Positions 25,062-33,109 of a stretch of DNA of 64,000 bases are shown in pieces. The stretch is from NCBI RefSeq assembly GCF_014655595.1, contig NZ_BNBL01000010.1:62001-126000 (forward strand), given 5' to 3'. The stretch comes from Streptomyces griseocarneus (GTDB taxonomy: Bacteria; Actinomycetota; Actinomycetes; Streptomycetales; Streptomycetaceae). Below the pieces are notes generated by a model that was given only the letters and a program-made list of their open reading frames with translations, was not told the DNA's origin and did not search any database. Each line of letters begins with the position of its first letter. Positions within the stretch are counted from its first letter, which is position 1. The position numbers were made by a program, and so were the translations under genes.

Positions 25062-25577
25062 ATGACGGAAATCGACCCCCAGCGCACCGCACTCGTCCTC
25101 GTCGATCTCATGGAACGCGTCGTGGCGTTGCCGCTCGCGCCGCGATCGGGAGACGAAGTGGCCGGTACGGCGGCGGAGTTGGCGCGGGCCTTCCGCAAGG
25201 CGGGCGCGCCGGTCGCGGTCGTACGGGTGGAGCGGCCCGGCCTCGCCGAGCAGCCGCCCGGCAGCGGGCTGCTCGCGGGGCTGGCGGAGCCGGGCGACAT
25301 CGAGATCGTCAAGCGGTCCGTGGGCGCGTTCCACGGCACGGAGCTCGACGCCCGGCTGCGCGAGCGCGGCGTGCGCACGCTCGTCCTGGCCGGCATCGCG
25401 ACCAACCTCGGCGTGGAGTCGACGGCCCGGGCCGCCGTCGACCACGGCTACGAGGTGGTGTTCGTGGAGGACGCCATGAGCGCCCTGACGGCCGAGGAGC
25501 ACCGCGCCTCGGTGGCGCTGGACATGCCGCGCCTGGGGACCGTGGTGACCGCCGGCGCGCTGGTCCTGCCGGAGTAG
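25062..25577 (+). CDS. Isochorismatase-like hydrolase lacking the nucleophilic Cys
   Basis: A 171-residue isochorismatase-fold protein. The catalytic Asp (LVLVDLMERV) and Lys (IVKRSVGAFHGTELD) are present. At the usual nucleophile position, where nicotinamidases and N-carbamoylsarcosine amidases read TNVCVxxT, it has IATNLGVEST, so Gly replaces Cys. In this superfamily a Gly there is typical of true isochorismatases (EntB/PhzD), which do not need a thiol, but homologues in this position in actinobacteria are of unknown substrate. No 2,3-dihydroxybenzoate genes are adjacent. Confidence 0.75.
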   Translation: MTEIDPQRTALVLVDLMERVVALPLAPRSGDEVAGTAAELARAFRKAGAPVAVVRVERPGLAEQPPGSGLLAGLAEPGDIEIVKRSVGAFHGTELDARLRERGVRTLVLAGIATNLGVESTARAAVDHGYEVVFVEDAMSALTAEEHRASVALDMPRLGTVVTAGALVLPE

Positions 25578-25620
25578 GGACCGGAGCGGAGGCCGGAGCG
25601 GAGGGGGCCGGGGCCGCCCG

Positions 25621-26070
25621 TCAGGGGGTCTCGCCCAGCATCCGCCGGAGCAGGTCGCGCAGCGTCGTGCGCTCCTCGGTGGAGAGCCCGGCCAGCGGTT
25701 CGCGCGCGAAGTTCAGCGACGCGCGCAGCCGGCCTGCCGTCTCCCGGCCGTCCTCCGTGACGGCGGCGAGCTTGACGCGGCGGTCGTCCGGGTCGGGGCG
25801 GCGCTCGACCAGGCCGCGGCCCTCCAGCCGGTCGACGATCCCCGTGACGTTCGACGGCTCGCACTTGAGCTTCTGGGCGATGCGCCGCATGGGCATCGCC
25901 TCGCGCGCGAGCAGGGCCAGGACGCGGGCCTGGGCGCCGGTGAGGGAGTGCTTGGCCGCGGCTTCCTCGTACTCCTCGTGGTAGCGCGCCACGACCGTCC
26001 CGACGAGTTCGACCACCTCGACGGTCAGGGCGTCGGTGTGCGGAGTGGTCCGCGGCGTGTGAGGAGTCAT
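25621..26070 (-). CDS. MarR-family transcriptional regulator
   Basis: A 149-residue winged helix-turn-helix repressor. Features are LTGAQARVLALLAREAMPMRRIAQKLKCEPSNVTGIVDRLEGRGLVERRPDPDDRR-type core, with recognition helix around SNVTGIVDRLE and wing RPDPDDRRVK, plus N- and C-terminal dimerisation helices. It is divergent from the NADP-dependent oxidoreductase gene with a 90-bp shared region, so it probably controls that gene and itself. The ligand is unknown. ATG 26070 has GAGGAG-like sequence only within the gene; a longer frame upstream runs into the promoter. Confidence 0.88.
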   Translation of the reverse strand: MTPHTPRTTPHTDALTVEVVELVGTVVARYHEEYEEAAAKHSLTGAQARVLALLAREAMPMRRIAQKLKCEPSNVTGIVDRLEGRGLVERRPDPDDRRVKLAAVTEDGRETAGRLRASLNFAREPLAGLSTEERTTLRDLLRRMLGETP

Positions 26071-26092
26071 GGGAAACAGGCTACTCGCTTGC

Positions 26093-26122
26093 TTGACAAT
26101 GTGAAATATCGAGGCGCATGGT
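26093..26122 (+). promoter_or_regulatory. Candidate promoter between MarR and oxidoreductase genes
   Basis: A perfect -35 hexamer TTGACA (26093-26098) is followed 18 bases later by CATGGT (26117-26122), in an A/T-richer patch unlike its surroundings. It lies within the divergent region. I cannot define the MarR operator confidently; a TTCATGAA palindrome lies at about 26131-26138. Confidence 0.4.
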
Positions 26123-26159
26123 TGTTTCAGTTCATGAAGCATTGAGAAGGGTTGGTTCC

Positions 26160-27188
26160 ATGTCCGCCTCCGCCGGCACCCCCGCCACCAGCCGTGAATG
26201 GCACCTGGTCGCCCGCCCGCAGGGCTGGCCCAAGCCGGAGGACTTCGCCCTGCGCGAGGCCCCGGTCCGTCAGCCGGGCGAGGGGCAGATCCTGGTCCGC
26301 AACACCCACATGTCGGTCGACCCGTACATGAGGGGCCGCATGAGCGGGGTGAAGTCCTACGTCGACCCCTACGAGCTGGACAAGCCGATGCTGGGCGGCG
26401 CCGTCGGCCGCGTCGTCGCCTCCGGGGCCGAGGGCTTCGAGGAGGGCGACCACGTCCTGCACCACCTCGGCTGGCGCGAGTACGCCCTCGTCAACGCGAA
26501 GTCCGCCGTGAAGGTCGACCCGGACGTGGCACCGCTCGGCACCTACCTCGGCGTGCTCGGCATGCCGGGCCTGACCGCCTACGCGGGTCTGCTGCGCGTG
26601 GCGGACTTCAAGGAGGGCGACACCGTCTTCGTCTCCGCCGCCGCCGGCGCGGTCGGCAGCCAGGTCGGCCAGATCGCGAAGCTCAAGGGCGCCTCGCGCG
26701 TCATCGGCAGCGCGGGCTCGGACGAGAAGGTGCGCGTCCTCGTCGAGGAGTACGGCTTCGACGCCGCCTTCAACTACAAGAACGGCCCCGTCAGGGAGCA
26801 GCTCGCCGAGGCCGCCCCCGACGGCATCGACGTCTACTTCGACAACGTCGGCGGCGAGCACCTCGAGGCCGCCATCGCCTCGATCAAGCTCCACGGCCGC
26901 ATCGCCGTCTGCGGAATGATCTCCCAGTACAACGCCACGGAGCCGACCCCGGCCCCGCGCAACCTGGCCCAGATCATCGCCAAGCGCTTCCGCATGGAGG
27001 GCCTGCTCGTCGGCGACCACTACGACCTCCAGGGCCGGTTCGTCGAGGAGGTCTCCGCCTGGGTGCGCTCCGGCGAGCTGAAGTACCGCGAGACGGTCGT
27101 GCACGGCGTCGACAACGCGGTGGACGCCTTCCTCGGCCTGCTGCGCGGCGAGAACACCGGCAAGATGATCGTCCGCCTCGGCGACTGA
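26160..27188 (+). CDS. NADP-dependent medium-chain oxidoreductase (CurA/LTB4DH-like)
   Basis: A 342-residue zinc-independent medium-chain dehydrogenase/reductase that likely reduces alkenal/one double bonds with NADPH. The diagnostic MSVDPYMRGRM block, cofactor motif SAAAGAVGSQVGQIAKLKG, and FDNVGGEHLEAAI and CGMISQYN segments match the prostaglandin/leukotriene reductase and curcumin reductase group. The ATG is used with AGAAGGG upstream. It is divergent from a MarR regulator, a common arrangement for electrophile-detoxifying reductases. Confidence 0.88.
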   Translation: MSASAGTPATSREWHLVARPQGWPKPEDFALREAPVRQPGEGQILVRNTHMSVDPYMRGRMSGVKSYVDPYELDKPMLGGAVGRVVASGAEGFEEGDHVLHHLGWREYALVNAKSAVKVDPDVAPLGTYLGVLGMPGLTAYAGLLRVADFKEGDTVFVSAAAGAVGSQVGQIAKLKGASRVIGSAGSDEKVRVLVEEYGFDAAFNYKNGPVREQLAEAAPDGIDVYFDNVGGEHLEAAIASIKLHGRIAVCGMISQYNATEPTPAPRNLAQIIAKRFRMEGLLVGDHYDLQGRFVEEVSAWVRSGELKYRETVVHGVDNAVDAFLGLLRGENTGKMIVRLGD

Positions 27189-27306
27189 GCCCGGTCCGCT
27201 TCCCTTCCCCCCTATCCCGCCGGGGACGGTCCCGGGACGGTCTCGCGACCGTCCCGGGACACGAGCGCGACGATCGCATTCCGCCAAGCCGCTACGCTTT
27301 CCCGCC

Positions 27307-28104
27307 ATGCGAGATCTTGTTGCGGGCATGACGTATCTGGCCGAGGGCCAGCGCTGGGTGGGGCGTAACCGCCGGCAGTGGGGGTTCGGGCTGCTGCCCG
27401 GGCTGATCACGCTGGTCGGGTACGCGGCGGCGGCCGTCGCGCTCGCCTTCTGGGCGGACGACTTCGTCACCTGGGCCACACCCTTCGCCGACGACTGGGG
27501 CTCGCCCTGGCTCGGCATCTTCCGCGCCGCCCTGATGACGGTGTTCTTCGGCGCCGTGCTGATGCTGTCGCTGGTCACGTTCACCGCCGTGACCCTGCTG
27601 GTCGGGCAGCCCTTCTACGAGTCGCTGTCCGAGCGGGTCGACCTGGCCGAGGGCGGCAGCGCCGCCGAGTCCGGGCTGCCGCTGTGGCGGGAGCTGTGGA
27701 TCTCGGCCCGCGAGAGCCTCGCCGTGCTCGTACGGGTCGCCGTGTGGGGCGTGCTGCTCTTCGCGCTCGGCTTCGTGCCCGTCATCGGGCAGACCGTCAT
27801 TCCCGTCCTCGGCTTCTGCGTCTCCGGGTTCTTCCTCGCGGAGGAGCTCACCGCCGTCGCGCTGCAGCGGCGCGGGGTGCCGCTGCGGGAGCGGCTGCGG
27901 CTGCTGCGCTCGCGCAAGCTGCTGACGCTGGGATTCGGGGTGCCGCTGGCGCTGCTGTTCCTGGTGCCGTTCGTGGCGGTGTTCGTGATGCCGGGCGCGG
28001 TGGCCGGGGCCACGCTGCTGGTGCGGGACCTGATGGGCGAGGAGGCGTCCGAGCCGTCCGGGGAGCCGGAGCAGGACGCTCCCTGGCCCCCCGCCTTCTC
28101 GTAG
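27307..28104 (+). CDS. EI24-domain (CysZ-like) membrane protein
   Basis: A 265-residue integral membrane protein with about five or six hydrophobic segments, in the EI24/CysZ family. Family-like blocks are GLLPGLITLVGY near the N-terminus, TLLVGQPFYESLSERV, and the central VPVIGQTVIPVLGFCVSGFFLAEELT. CysZ is a sulfate transporter in enterobacteria, but actinobacterial EI24 proteins are uncharacterised and no sulfur genes are adjacent. Only four bases separate its stop from that of the convergent nitrilase gene. Confidence 0.82.
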   Translation: MRDLVAGMTYLAEGQRWVGRNRRQWGFGLLPGLITLVGYAAAAVALAFWADDFVTWATPFADDWGSPWLGIFRAALMTVFFGAVLMLSLVTFTAVTLLVGQPFYESLSERVDLAEGGSAAESGLPLWRELWISARESLAVLVRVAVWGVLLFALGFVPVIGQTVIPVLGFCVSGFFLAEELTAVALQRRGVPLRERLRLLRSRKLLTLGFGVPLALLFLVPFVAVFVMPGAVAGATLLVRDLMGEEASEPSGEPEQDAPWPPAFS

Positions 28105-28108
28105 GGCA

Positions 28109-28831
28109 CTACACCTCGGCCGTCACCAGCGCCGCCGCCCCCTCCTCCGGCCCCTCCGCGAGGGCGTGCCCGTCCGGCCCCCAGAGGCCGCTGCCGCCGC
28201 AGGCGTCGTACGGGCCGGCGGCCCCCACGTGGTTGGCCAGCAGGACGTGCAGGCCGTGATCCTTCGCCAGCGCCGGGAAGATCTCCCGGCGTTCGGCCTG
28301 TCCGGGGCCCCGGCCGTACAGGGAGCTCGCCAGCAGCGCGCCGCAGCCGTCGGCCGCCGCACGGGCGGCCAGGTCCGGGAAGTGGGCGTCGTAGCAGATG
28401 GCGAGGCCGAAGGACACGCCGTTCAGGGTGAACCGCCCGTCCGCCGTGCCCGCCGCGAAGCCGGCCGCCAGCTCGTCCCGCGTCAGGTGCACCTTGTCGT
28501 AGCGGGTCAGCGGCGCGCCGTCCGGGCCGTACACGAACGAGGAGAGCGTCGGGCCGGCCGGCAGCCGGCCCGCGCAGTTCACCACCGCCGCCACGCCCGC
28601 CGCCCGGCAGGCGGCGCGGAGCGGGGCCAGCCGGGCGTCGTCCGGGGCCATGGTCAGCCGGTCCGGGTCGGCGGTGATGCCCTCGAGCTCGTAGCCGGTG
28701 ACGGCCAGTTCGGGGAAGACGACGAGCGCCGCACCCCGCTCGCCGGCCTCGGTGACGAGCGAGGCCATGGCCCCGATGTTGGCCGCGACGTCGAGCGGGC
28801 GGGCGGTGAACTGCGCTGCTGCGATGATCAT
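28109..28831 (-). CDS. Carbon-nitrogen hydrolase (nitrilase superfamily)
   Basis: A 240-residue amidase-type hydrolase. The Glu-Lys-Cys triad is complete: Glu in VVFPELAVTGYE, Lys in RYDKVHLTRDE, and Cys in LAICYDAHFPDLAA. The length and short termini fit omega-amidase, carbamoyl-putrescine-type or YafV-like branches. The substrate cannot be predicted from sequence alone. It is transcribed with the same polarity as the upstream secreted protein, seven bases after that gene's stop, so the two may form an operon. Confidence 0.88.
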   Translation of the reverse strand: MIIAAAQFTARPLDVAANIGAMASLVTEAGERGAALVVFPELAVTGYELEGITADPDRLTMAPDDARLAPLRAACRAAGVAAVVNCAGRLPAGPTLSSFVYGPDGAPLTRYDKVHLTRDELAAGFAAGTADGRFTLNGVSFGLAICYDAHFPDLAARAAADGCGALLASSLYGRGPGQAERREIFPALAKDHGLHVLLANHVGAAGPYDACGGSGLWGPDGHALAEGPEEGAAALVTAEV

Positions 28832-28838
28832 CGGGTCA

Positions 28839-30140
28839 TCATGGCTGGTCAGTGCCGCCGACCGCCACCGCCAGCACCGACCGGATCTGCGCGGTGATCG
28901 CCAGCCGGTTGCGGACGAACTCCGGATCCGTGACCCGACCCGTCGCGGGGTCGGCGTTGTCGTCGCCGAACCGCAGCACGGGCGTGTGCAGGTGCCCGCC
29001 CGGCACGCTCAGCCGCACCGCGTCGCGCAGCAGGGTCGCGCGGTAGGCGATCTCGTTGGAGAGGTAGTCGCCCCCGCCGCCCGCGCGGGCCGTCGAGCCC
29101 GGCGTCGGGCCGTCCGCCCGGTCCACCTCCTCCGTGCCGCCCGCCGGGATCTCGGTGACGGCGGTGTTGTCGTACACCGGGAACGGGCCGGTCCGCGCCG
29201 CCGTGATCGCGGCGTACGGCAGCGAGGTCGTCGTCCACTGCGGCTGCGGGGTCACCGTCGGCACCCCGGGCGGCACGGGCACGGTCTCCGTGCGGGAGAC
29301 GTTCGCGTTGTCGGGATAGCCGCCGCGCCAGGCGCCGTTGGTGCGCTCGACGTCGAAGCGGCCGGGCCGGCCCTGGCTGATGGTCGTGAAGAGGTCCACC
29401 TGCCGCTGCCCGGGCCGGAAGTGGGGCAGCAGGGTGCGCTCGACGGTGCCGTCGGCGAAGTCGGCCCAGCGCACCGGGAAGACGGCCGCCTCGACGCGCG
29501 CCGGGCCCGCCGGGGTGTCGATGACGGTGCCGTCCAGCGCGAGTGCCGCCGCGCCCGAGGGGTTGGAGCGGCGGGCGTCGGAGTCCAGCTGGAACGGGTC
29601 GAAGCCGGTGATCAGCACGCGCTTGACCTTCGTCCCCGCCGGCAGCTCGATGGAGTCCTGGCCGCGCGAGGTGCGCTCCACCGCCGCCAGCAGGGCGGCG
29701 CGCCCCCGCTCGTCGAGGGCGAACGCCGGCCGCCACTCGCGCAGCGCGCGCGTCATGCCCAGCCGCGCCCAGTACAGCGGCCGGTCGTCGTCCCTGCTCA
29801 GGTCCCCGCCGTCCGGCCCCCGGCCCTGCGCGCGGTCCACGGCGCGCCGCCACAGCCGCCGCCCGTCCGCCGTCGCCAGCCGCTCGGCCTGCGCGAGGCC
29901 GGAGGTGCGGGCCAGGGCGCGGGCGAAGCCGGGCGCCACGTCGTCGAAGCCGCTGCGCCGCAGGATCTCCTGGGGCACGGCCCCGGTGAGGCGCTGCTCC
30001 TCGACCGTGAGGGCCGGGGCGGCGGGGGCGGCGCCGGCCGGGGTGGGCAGGGCGAGCGGGAGGCAGGCGAGGAGGACGGCGCCCAGGGCGCCCAGCGGGG
30101 TGGTCCGGACCCGTCGCCGGGTTATCTCTGTGGGTCTCAT
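28839..30140 (-). CDS. Secreted pyroglutamyl-peptidase-like protein with Cys-to-Ser change
   Basis: A 433-residue exported protein. An RR-containing signal peptide (MRPTEITRRRVRTTPLG, then a hydrophobic core ending in PAGAAPAAP) leads to a helical N-terminal domain of about 130 residues and then a C15 pyroglutamyl-peptidase fold. Fold motifs are VKRVLITGFDPF, the SNPSG block, and the Glu region FDVERTNGAWRGGYPDN. At the nucleophile site YLSNEIAYR, family members read Y-x-C-N, so Ser (about residue 360) replaces Cys. The catalytic His region GGHLHTPVLRF is kept. It may be a Ser variant or a non-peptidase. GTG 30158 is an alternative start. Confidence 0.75.
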   Translation of the reverse strand: MRPTEITRRRVRTTPLGALGAVLLACLPLALPTPAGAAPAAPALTVEEQRLTGAVPQEILRRSGFDDVAPGFARALARTSGLAQAERLATADGRRLWRRAVDRAQGRGPDGGDLSRDDDRPLYWARLGMTRALREWRPAFALDERGRAALLAAVERTSRGQDSIELPAGTKVKRVLITGFDPFQLDSDARRSNPSGAAALALDGTVIDTPAGPARVEAAVFPVRWADFADGTVERTLLPHFRPGQRQVDLFTTISQGRPGRFDVERTNGAWRGGYPDNANVSRTETVPVPPGVPTVTPQPQWTTTSLPYAAITAARTGPFPVYDNTAVTEIPAGGTEEVDRADGPTPGSTARAGGGGDYLSNEIAYRATLLRDAVRLSVPGGHLHTPVLRFGDDNADPATGRVTDPEFVRNRLAITAQIRSVLAVAVGGTDQP

Positions 30141-30229
30141 GAGACGGAAGGAAATCACCGGGCCGCGATCGGCGGTAGAGGGCTGCCAACTCTCTTCGTA
30201 GAGAGGTGATTTCAGGCCACAATGGCGAG

Positions 30230-31033
30230 ATGGTCATAGCGCAGCTCTTCGCCGATCCGCTCATATCCGCCGGCCAGGCCGTCGCTGCCGAACTGTTCGA
30301 CCCCAGAGCGGGCCAAGGGGCCCGCCAGATGGCCGAGTTGGCCCTCGCCCTGCTCCTCTCCTCGCTCGTCGGCCTCGAGCGCGAGCTGCAGCAGAAGAGC
30401 GCGGGCCTGCGCACCCACACCCTGGTGGGCGTGGGCAGCGCACTGTTCATGGAGGTCTCGATCCACGGCTTCGGCGCCCTGGGGGACCTGACGGGCACCC
30501 GCCTGGACGGCTCGCGGGTGGCCGCACAGATCGTCTCGGGCATCGGATTCATCGGCGGCGGCCTCATCTTCGTCCGCCGCGACGCGGTACGCGGCCTGAC
30601 GACGGCCGCGACCATCTGGCTGACCTGCGCCGTCGGCATGGCCTGCGGCGGCGGGCTGCCGCTGCTCGGCGCCGCCGCGACCGTCGTGCACTTCCTGGTG
30701 GTGCGCGGCTTCCCGGTGTTCACCCGGCGGCTGGCGGTGGTGCCGGCCACCGAACGGGTCGAGCTGCGGCTGTCCTACCGCACCCGCAGGGGCGTGCTCG
30801 GCAGGGTGCTGGAGCTGTGCACCAAGAGCGGCTTCCGGGTCACGGACGTCCACATCGACGCCGAGGCGGCCGTGGGGGAGGGTCCGGACAAGGGGAAGGG
30901 CAAGGCCAAGGAGGCGGGCGTGGTGCTGAGCCTGGAGGGCAAGGGCTCCGCGCACCCGCTGGTGGAGGAGCTGACCGACTGGGACGGCGTCCTCGGCGTG
31001 GGCCTGCGCGCCCACCGCGACAGCACCGAATGA
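30230..31033 (+). CDS. MgtC/SapB-family membrane protein
   Basis: A 267-residue protein with four or five N-terminal transmembrane helices, in the MgtC family. The hallmark is LVGLERELQQKSAGLRTHTLVGVGSALFM, followed by DGSRVAAQIVSGIGFIGGGLIF and GLTTAATIWLTCAVGMACGGG. The C-terminal soluble part is ACT-like with a Lys/Gly-rich insertion (GKGKAKE). MgtC supports survival at low Mg2+ and in host cells in pathogens by modulating membrane ATPase; its role in Streptomyces is unknown. ATG 30230 is preferred; GTG 30206 is in frame but has poorer spacing. Confidence 0.87.
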   Translation: MVIAQLFADPLISAGQAVAAELFDPRAGQGARQMAELALALLLSSLVGLERELQQKSAGLRTHTLVGVGSALFMEVSIHGFGALGDLTGTRLDGSRVAAQIVSGIGFIGGGLIFVRRDAVRGLTTAATIWLTCAVGMACGGGLPLLGAAATVVHFLVVRGFPVFTRRLAVVPATERVELRLSYRTRRGVLGRVLELCTKSGFRVTDVHIDAEAAVGEGPDKGKGKAKEAGVVLSLEGKGSAHPLVEELTDWDGVLGVGLRAHRDSTE

Positions 31034-31348
31034 GGGCCGCCGTCCCCGGTGCGGGTGAACTCGCTTAGGAGAAGGGCGGGTTCATCGGATAGCGTGCGGG
31101 TCAGAGGGCGGCCGCGGCTTCCGCGCCCGCCTTCGGCCACGGCCTGCGCCGACCCGCGCGGGCCCGCGCGGCGCCGGTCGTCCGGGGCGAGGGTACGGAG
31201 GCCGGGGCCGCGCCCCGTGTCCGCGGCGTGCGCGGCGGACCAGGCCGTGCGTGGCGGCCGGCTTCCCGGCCGCCTCCCGGGCGAGGGGCGGGGCCACCTG
31301 ACAGGCCCCGCCCCTTCCTCGTCCGCCGGAGGGGCCCTGGGGCACGGC
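31034..31348. other. 315-bp gap between convergent genes
   Basis: No credible coding region. Frames here are G/C-biased shadows without initiation signals. The only recognisable element is a strong hairpin near its right end (annotated separately at 31284). Confidence 0.6.
31284..31315. terminator. Bidirectional hairpin terminator
   Basis: AGGGGCGGGGCC (31284-31295), loop of eight, GGCCCCGCCCCT (31304-31315): twelve perfect pairs. It lies before the SGNH gene's stop on the minus strand and after mgtC on the plus strand. Confidence 0.75.
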
Positions 31349-32236
31349 TTACGCGCCCGGCTGCCGCACTGCGGTGATCGTCCGGTAGGCGAGGCCCGCC
31401 AGCTCGCCCTGGCCCTGCCTGCTGGGGTGGAACCAGTCCCACTTGCTCAGCTGCTGCCCGGTGAAGTCGTAGTTGTTCACCGCGCCGTCGTAGCGGCACA
31501 GGGCGTCGCGCGAGCAGACGTCCTTCAGCACGGCGTTGTACTCGCCGACGCGCTTGACCACCTGGGCCCGGCGGCCCTGCGCCTCCTCGTCCATCACCTC
31601 GGCGTCGCGCAGCATGGACGGGCAGACGGAGCCCAGCTTCCACACCTGCCGGCCGAACATGCTCTTGCGGCCCTCGGACCACAGCCGCTGGAGGTCGGGG
31701 ATGCTGGCGACGTAGACCTGGGAGGTGGGCAGGGCGGTGCGCAACTGCCTGATGGAGGACTCGAAGTCGGCGCGGAAGGAGTCCACGGACGTCATATCGG
31801 CCACATTCGCGCGGCAGGCGTCATTGGCTCCCAGGAGCACCGTCACCAGCTGCGGGCGCTGGGCGACGGCCGCGCGCATCTGGCCGGGCAGGTCCGCCAT
31901 CCGGGCGCCGGTGCGGGCGTAGTTCCAGCTGCTGGTCTGCGGCGATGTCAGCAGGCGGCGGGCGAGGCTGTCGACGGTGGTGCCGGTGGCCCAGGAGGCT
32001 TCGGGGCAGTCCTCGAGCACCGAGCAGGCGTCGAAACCACGGGTGATGGAGTCGCCGAGGGAGGCGATCGAGGTGGGGCGGGGGTTCCAGGCCGGGCGGG
32101 TGGGGCTCGGCTTCGCCACGGCGGCCTTGCTCTCCGAACCGCCGTCGTCGCAGCCGGTGACCAGCAGCGCTGCCGAGAGCAGCGCCACCGCCGCCCGCAT
32201 GGCTCCGGACCGCTTCCGCCTCGTACTGCCGCCCAT
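31349..32236 (-). CDS. SGNH/GDSL-family lipoprotein hydrolase
   Basis: A 295-residue extracellular esterase/lipase-type protein. It has a lipoprotein signal peptide (MGGSTRRKRSG, hydrophobic core, LLVTGC). The GDSL block is SLGDSITRGFD (nucleophile Ser), followed by block II Gly (NYARTGARM), block III Asn (LLGANDACR) and block V Asp/His (DWFHPSRQGQ). Six further cysteines suggest disulfides, as in Streptomyces SGNH lipases. The substrate is unknown. The ATG at 32236 has GGAGGGGGAACGAGG upstream; longer frames are rejected because they add non-conserved residues before the signal peptide. Confidence 0.88.
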   Translation of the reverse strand: MGGSTRRKRSGAMRAAVALLSAALLVTGCDDGGSESKAAVAKPSPTRPAWNPRPTSIASLGDSITRGFDACSVLEDCPEASWATGTTVDSLARRLLTSPQTSSWNYARTGARMADLPGQMRAAVAQRPQLVTVLLGANDACRANVADMTSVDSFRADFESSIRQLRTALPTSQVYVASIPDLQRLWSEGRKSMFGRQVWKLGSVCPSMLRDAEVMDEEAQGRRAQVVKRVGEYNAVLKDVCSRDALCRYDGAVNNYDFTGQQLSKWDWFHPSRQGQGELAGLAYRTITAVRQPGA

Positions 32237-32552
32237 CCTCGTTCCCCCTCCGGCCGGGTGATATCTGTCCGGGACCGACGGTACGTCACCCCCGGCGCGC
32301 CGCCGCACGGTAGCTTTTCCCCCGGGTGATCGGGTCCGCCCGGCATCTTTCGTACTGCGGCGCCACCACATCACAACACGTCACATCCTGTCCCTTTTCA
32401 GGAGAAATGCTCCCGATGGTGTTTACTGTTGGTAACCTCGCGAGCTGGTGCGGGAGTGGCCATTGGGGCAGACTGTCTGCTGCCCCGGGCGGGACCGGTA
32501 CGGGTGCGAGGCCGCTGGGGAAGGCGAACCTCGAACCGCACGGGAGGTCCCG
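32237..32552. other. 316-bp divergent intergenic region
   Basis: Regulatory region between the SGNH lipoprotein and DUF3145 genes. It contains an A/T-richer patch around 32360-32440 (unusual for this chromosome) likely to hold promoters. It also contains a hairpin, GGGGCAG (32465-32471) with CTGCCCC (32480-32486), which would fall in the DUF3145 leader. I see no convincing gene. Confidence 0.5.
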
Positions 32553-33047
32553 GTGACGACACGTGGAGTTCTGTACGTGCACTCCGCGCCGCGCGCGCTG
32601 TGCCCGCACGTCGAATGGGCCGTGGCGGGCGTCCTCGGGGTGCGCGTCACCCTCGACTGGGTCCGCCAGCCCGCGGCCGCCGGCACCTGGCGCTCGGAAT
32701 TCTCCTGGCAGGGCCGGCCCGGCACCGCCTCCCAGCTCGCCTCCGCGCTGCGCGGCTGGCACCTGCTCCGCTTCGAGGTGACCGCCGAGCCCTGCGCCGC
32801 CGCCGAGGGCGAGCGCTACAGCTCCACCCCCGACCTGGGCATCTTCCACGCCGTCACCGGCATCCACGGCGACATCCTCGTCCCCGAGGACCGGCTGCGT
32901 GCCGCCCTCGCGCGCGCCGGCCGGGGCGAGAGCGACCTCCAGGACGAGGTCGCCAAGCTCCTCGGCAAGCCCTGGGACGACGAACTCGAACCCTTCCGCT
33001 ACGCCGGCGAGGGCGCGCCCGTGCGCTGGCTGCACCAGGTGGTCTGA
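32553..33047 (+). CDS. DUF3145 protein
   Basis: A 164-residue protein of the actinobacteria-specific DUF3145 family. It begins TTRGVLYVHSAPRALCPHVEWAVAG, has conserved Trp-rich blocks (LDWVRQP, GTWRSEFSWQGRPGTASQLASALRGW) and ends FRYAGEGAPVRWLHQVV. The function is unknown, but the gene is widely retained beside the fab cluster in Streptomyces (recalled), as here. GTG 32553 has GGGAGG upstream. There are no membrane segments or signal peptide. Confidence 0.88.
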   Translation: MTTRGVLYVHSAPRALCPHVEWAVAGVLGVRVTLDWVRQPAAAGTWRSEFSWQGRPGTASQLASALRGWHLLRFEVTAEPCAAAEGERYSSTPDLGIFHAVTGIHGDILVPEDRLRAALARAGRGESDLQDEVAKLLGKPWDDELEPFRYAGEGAPVRWLHQVV

Positions 33048-33071
33048 CCCCTCCGGCCCGTCGGTCGCGTC

Positions 33072-33102
33072 TTGCCCTGGAGTGCACTCCAGGCCCTAGC
33101 GT
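33072..33102 (+). promoter_or_regulatory. MerR-type promoter with 18-bp palindrome
   Basis: -35 TTGCCC (33072-33077) and -10 TAGCGT (33097-33102) are separated by 19 bp, the long spacing typical of MerR-regulated promoters. Between them sits the perfect palindrome CCTGGAGTGCACTCCAGG (33076-33093). The core TGGAGTGCACTCCA recurs at 40610 before a merR gene. The predicted start site falls on or next to the ATG at 33110, implying a leaderless mRNA. Confidence 0.8.
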
Positions 33103-33109
33103 CGGGGCC

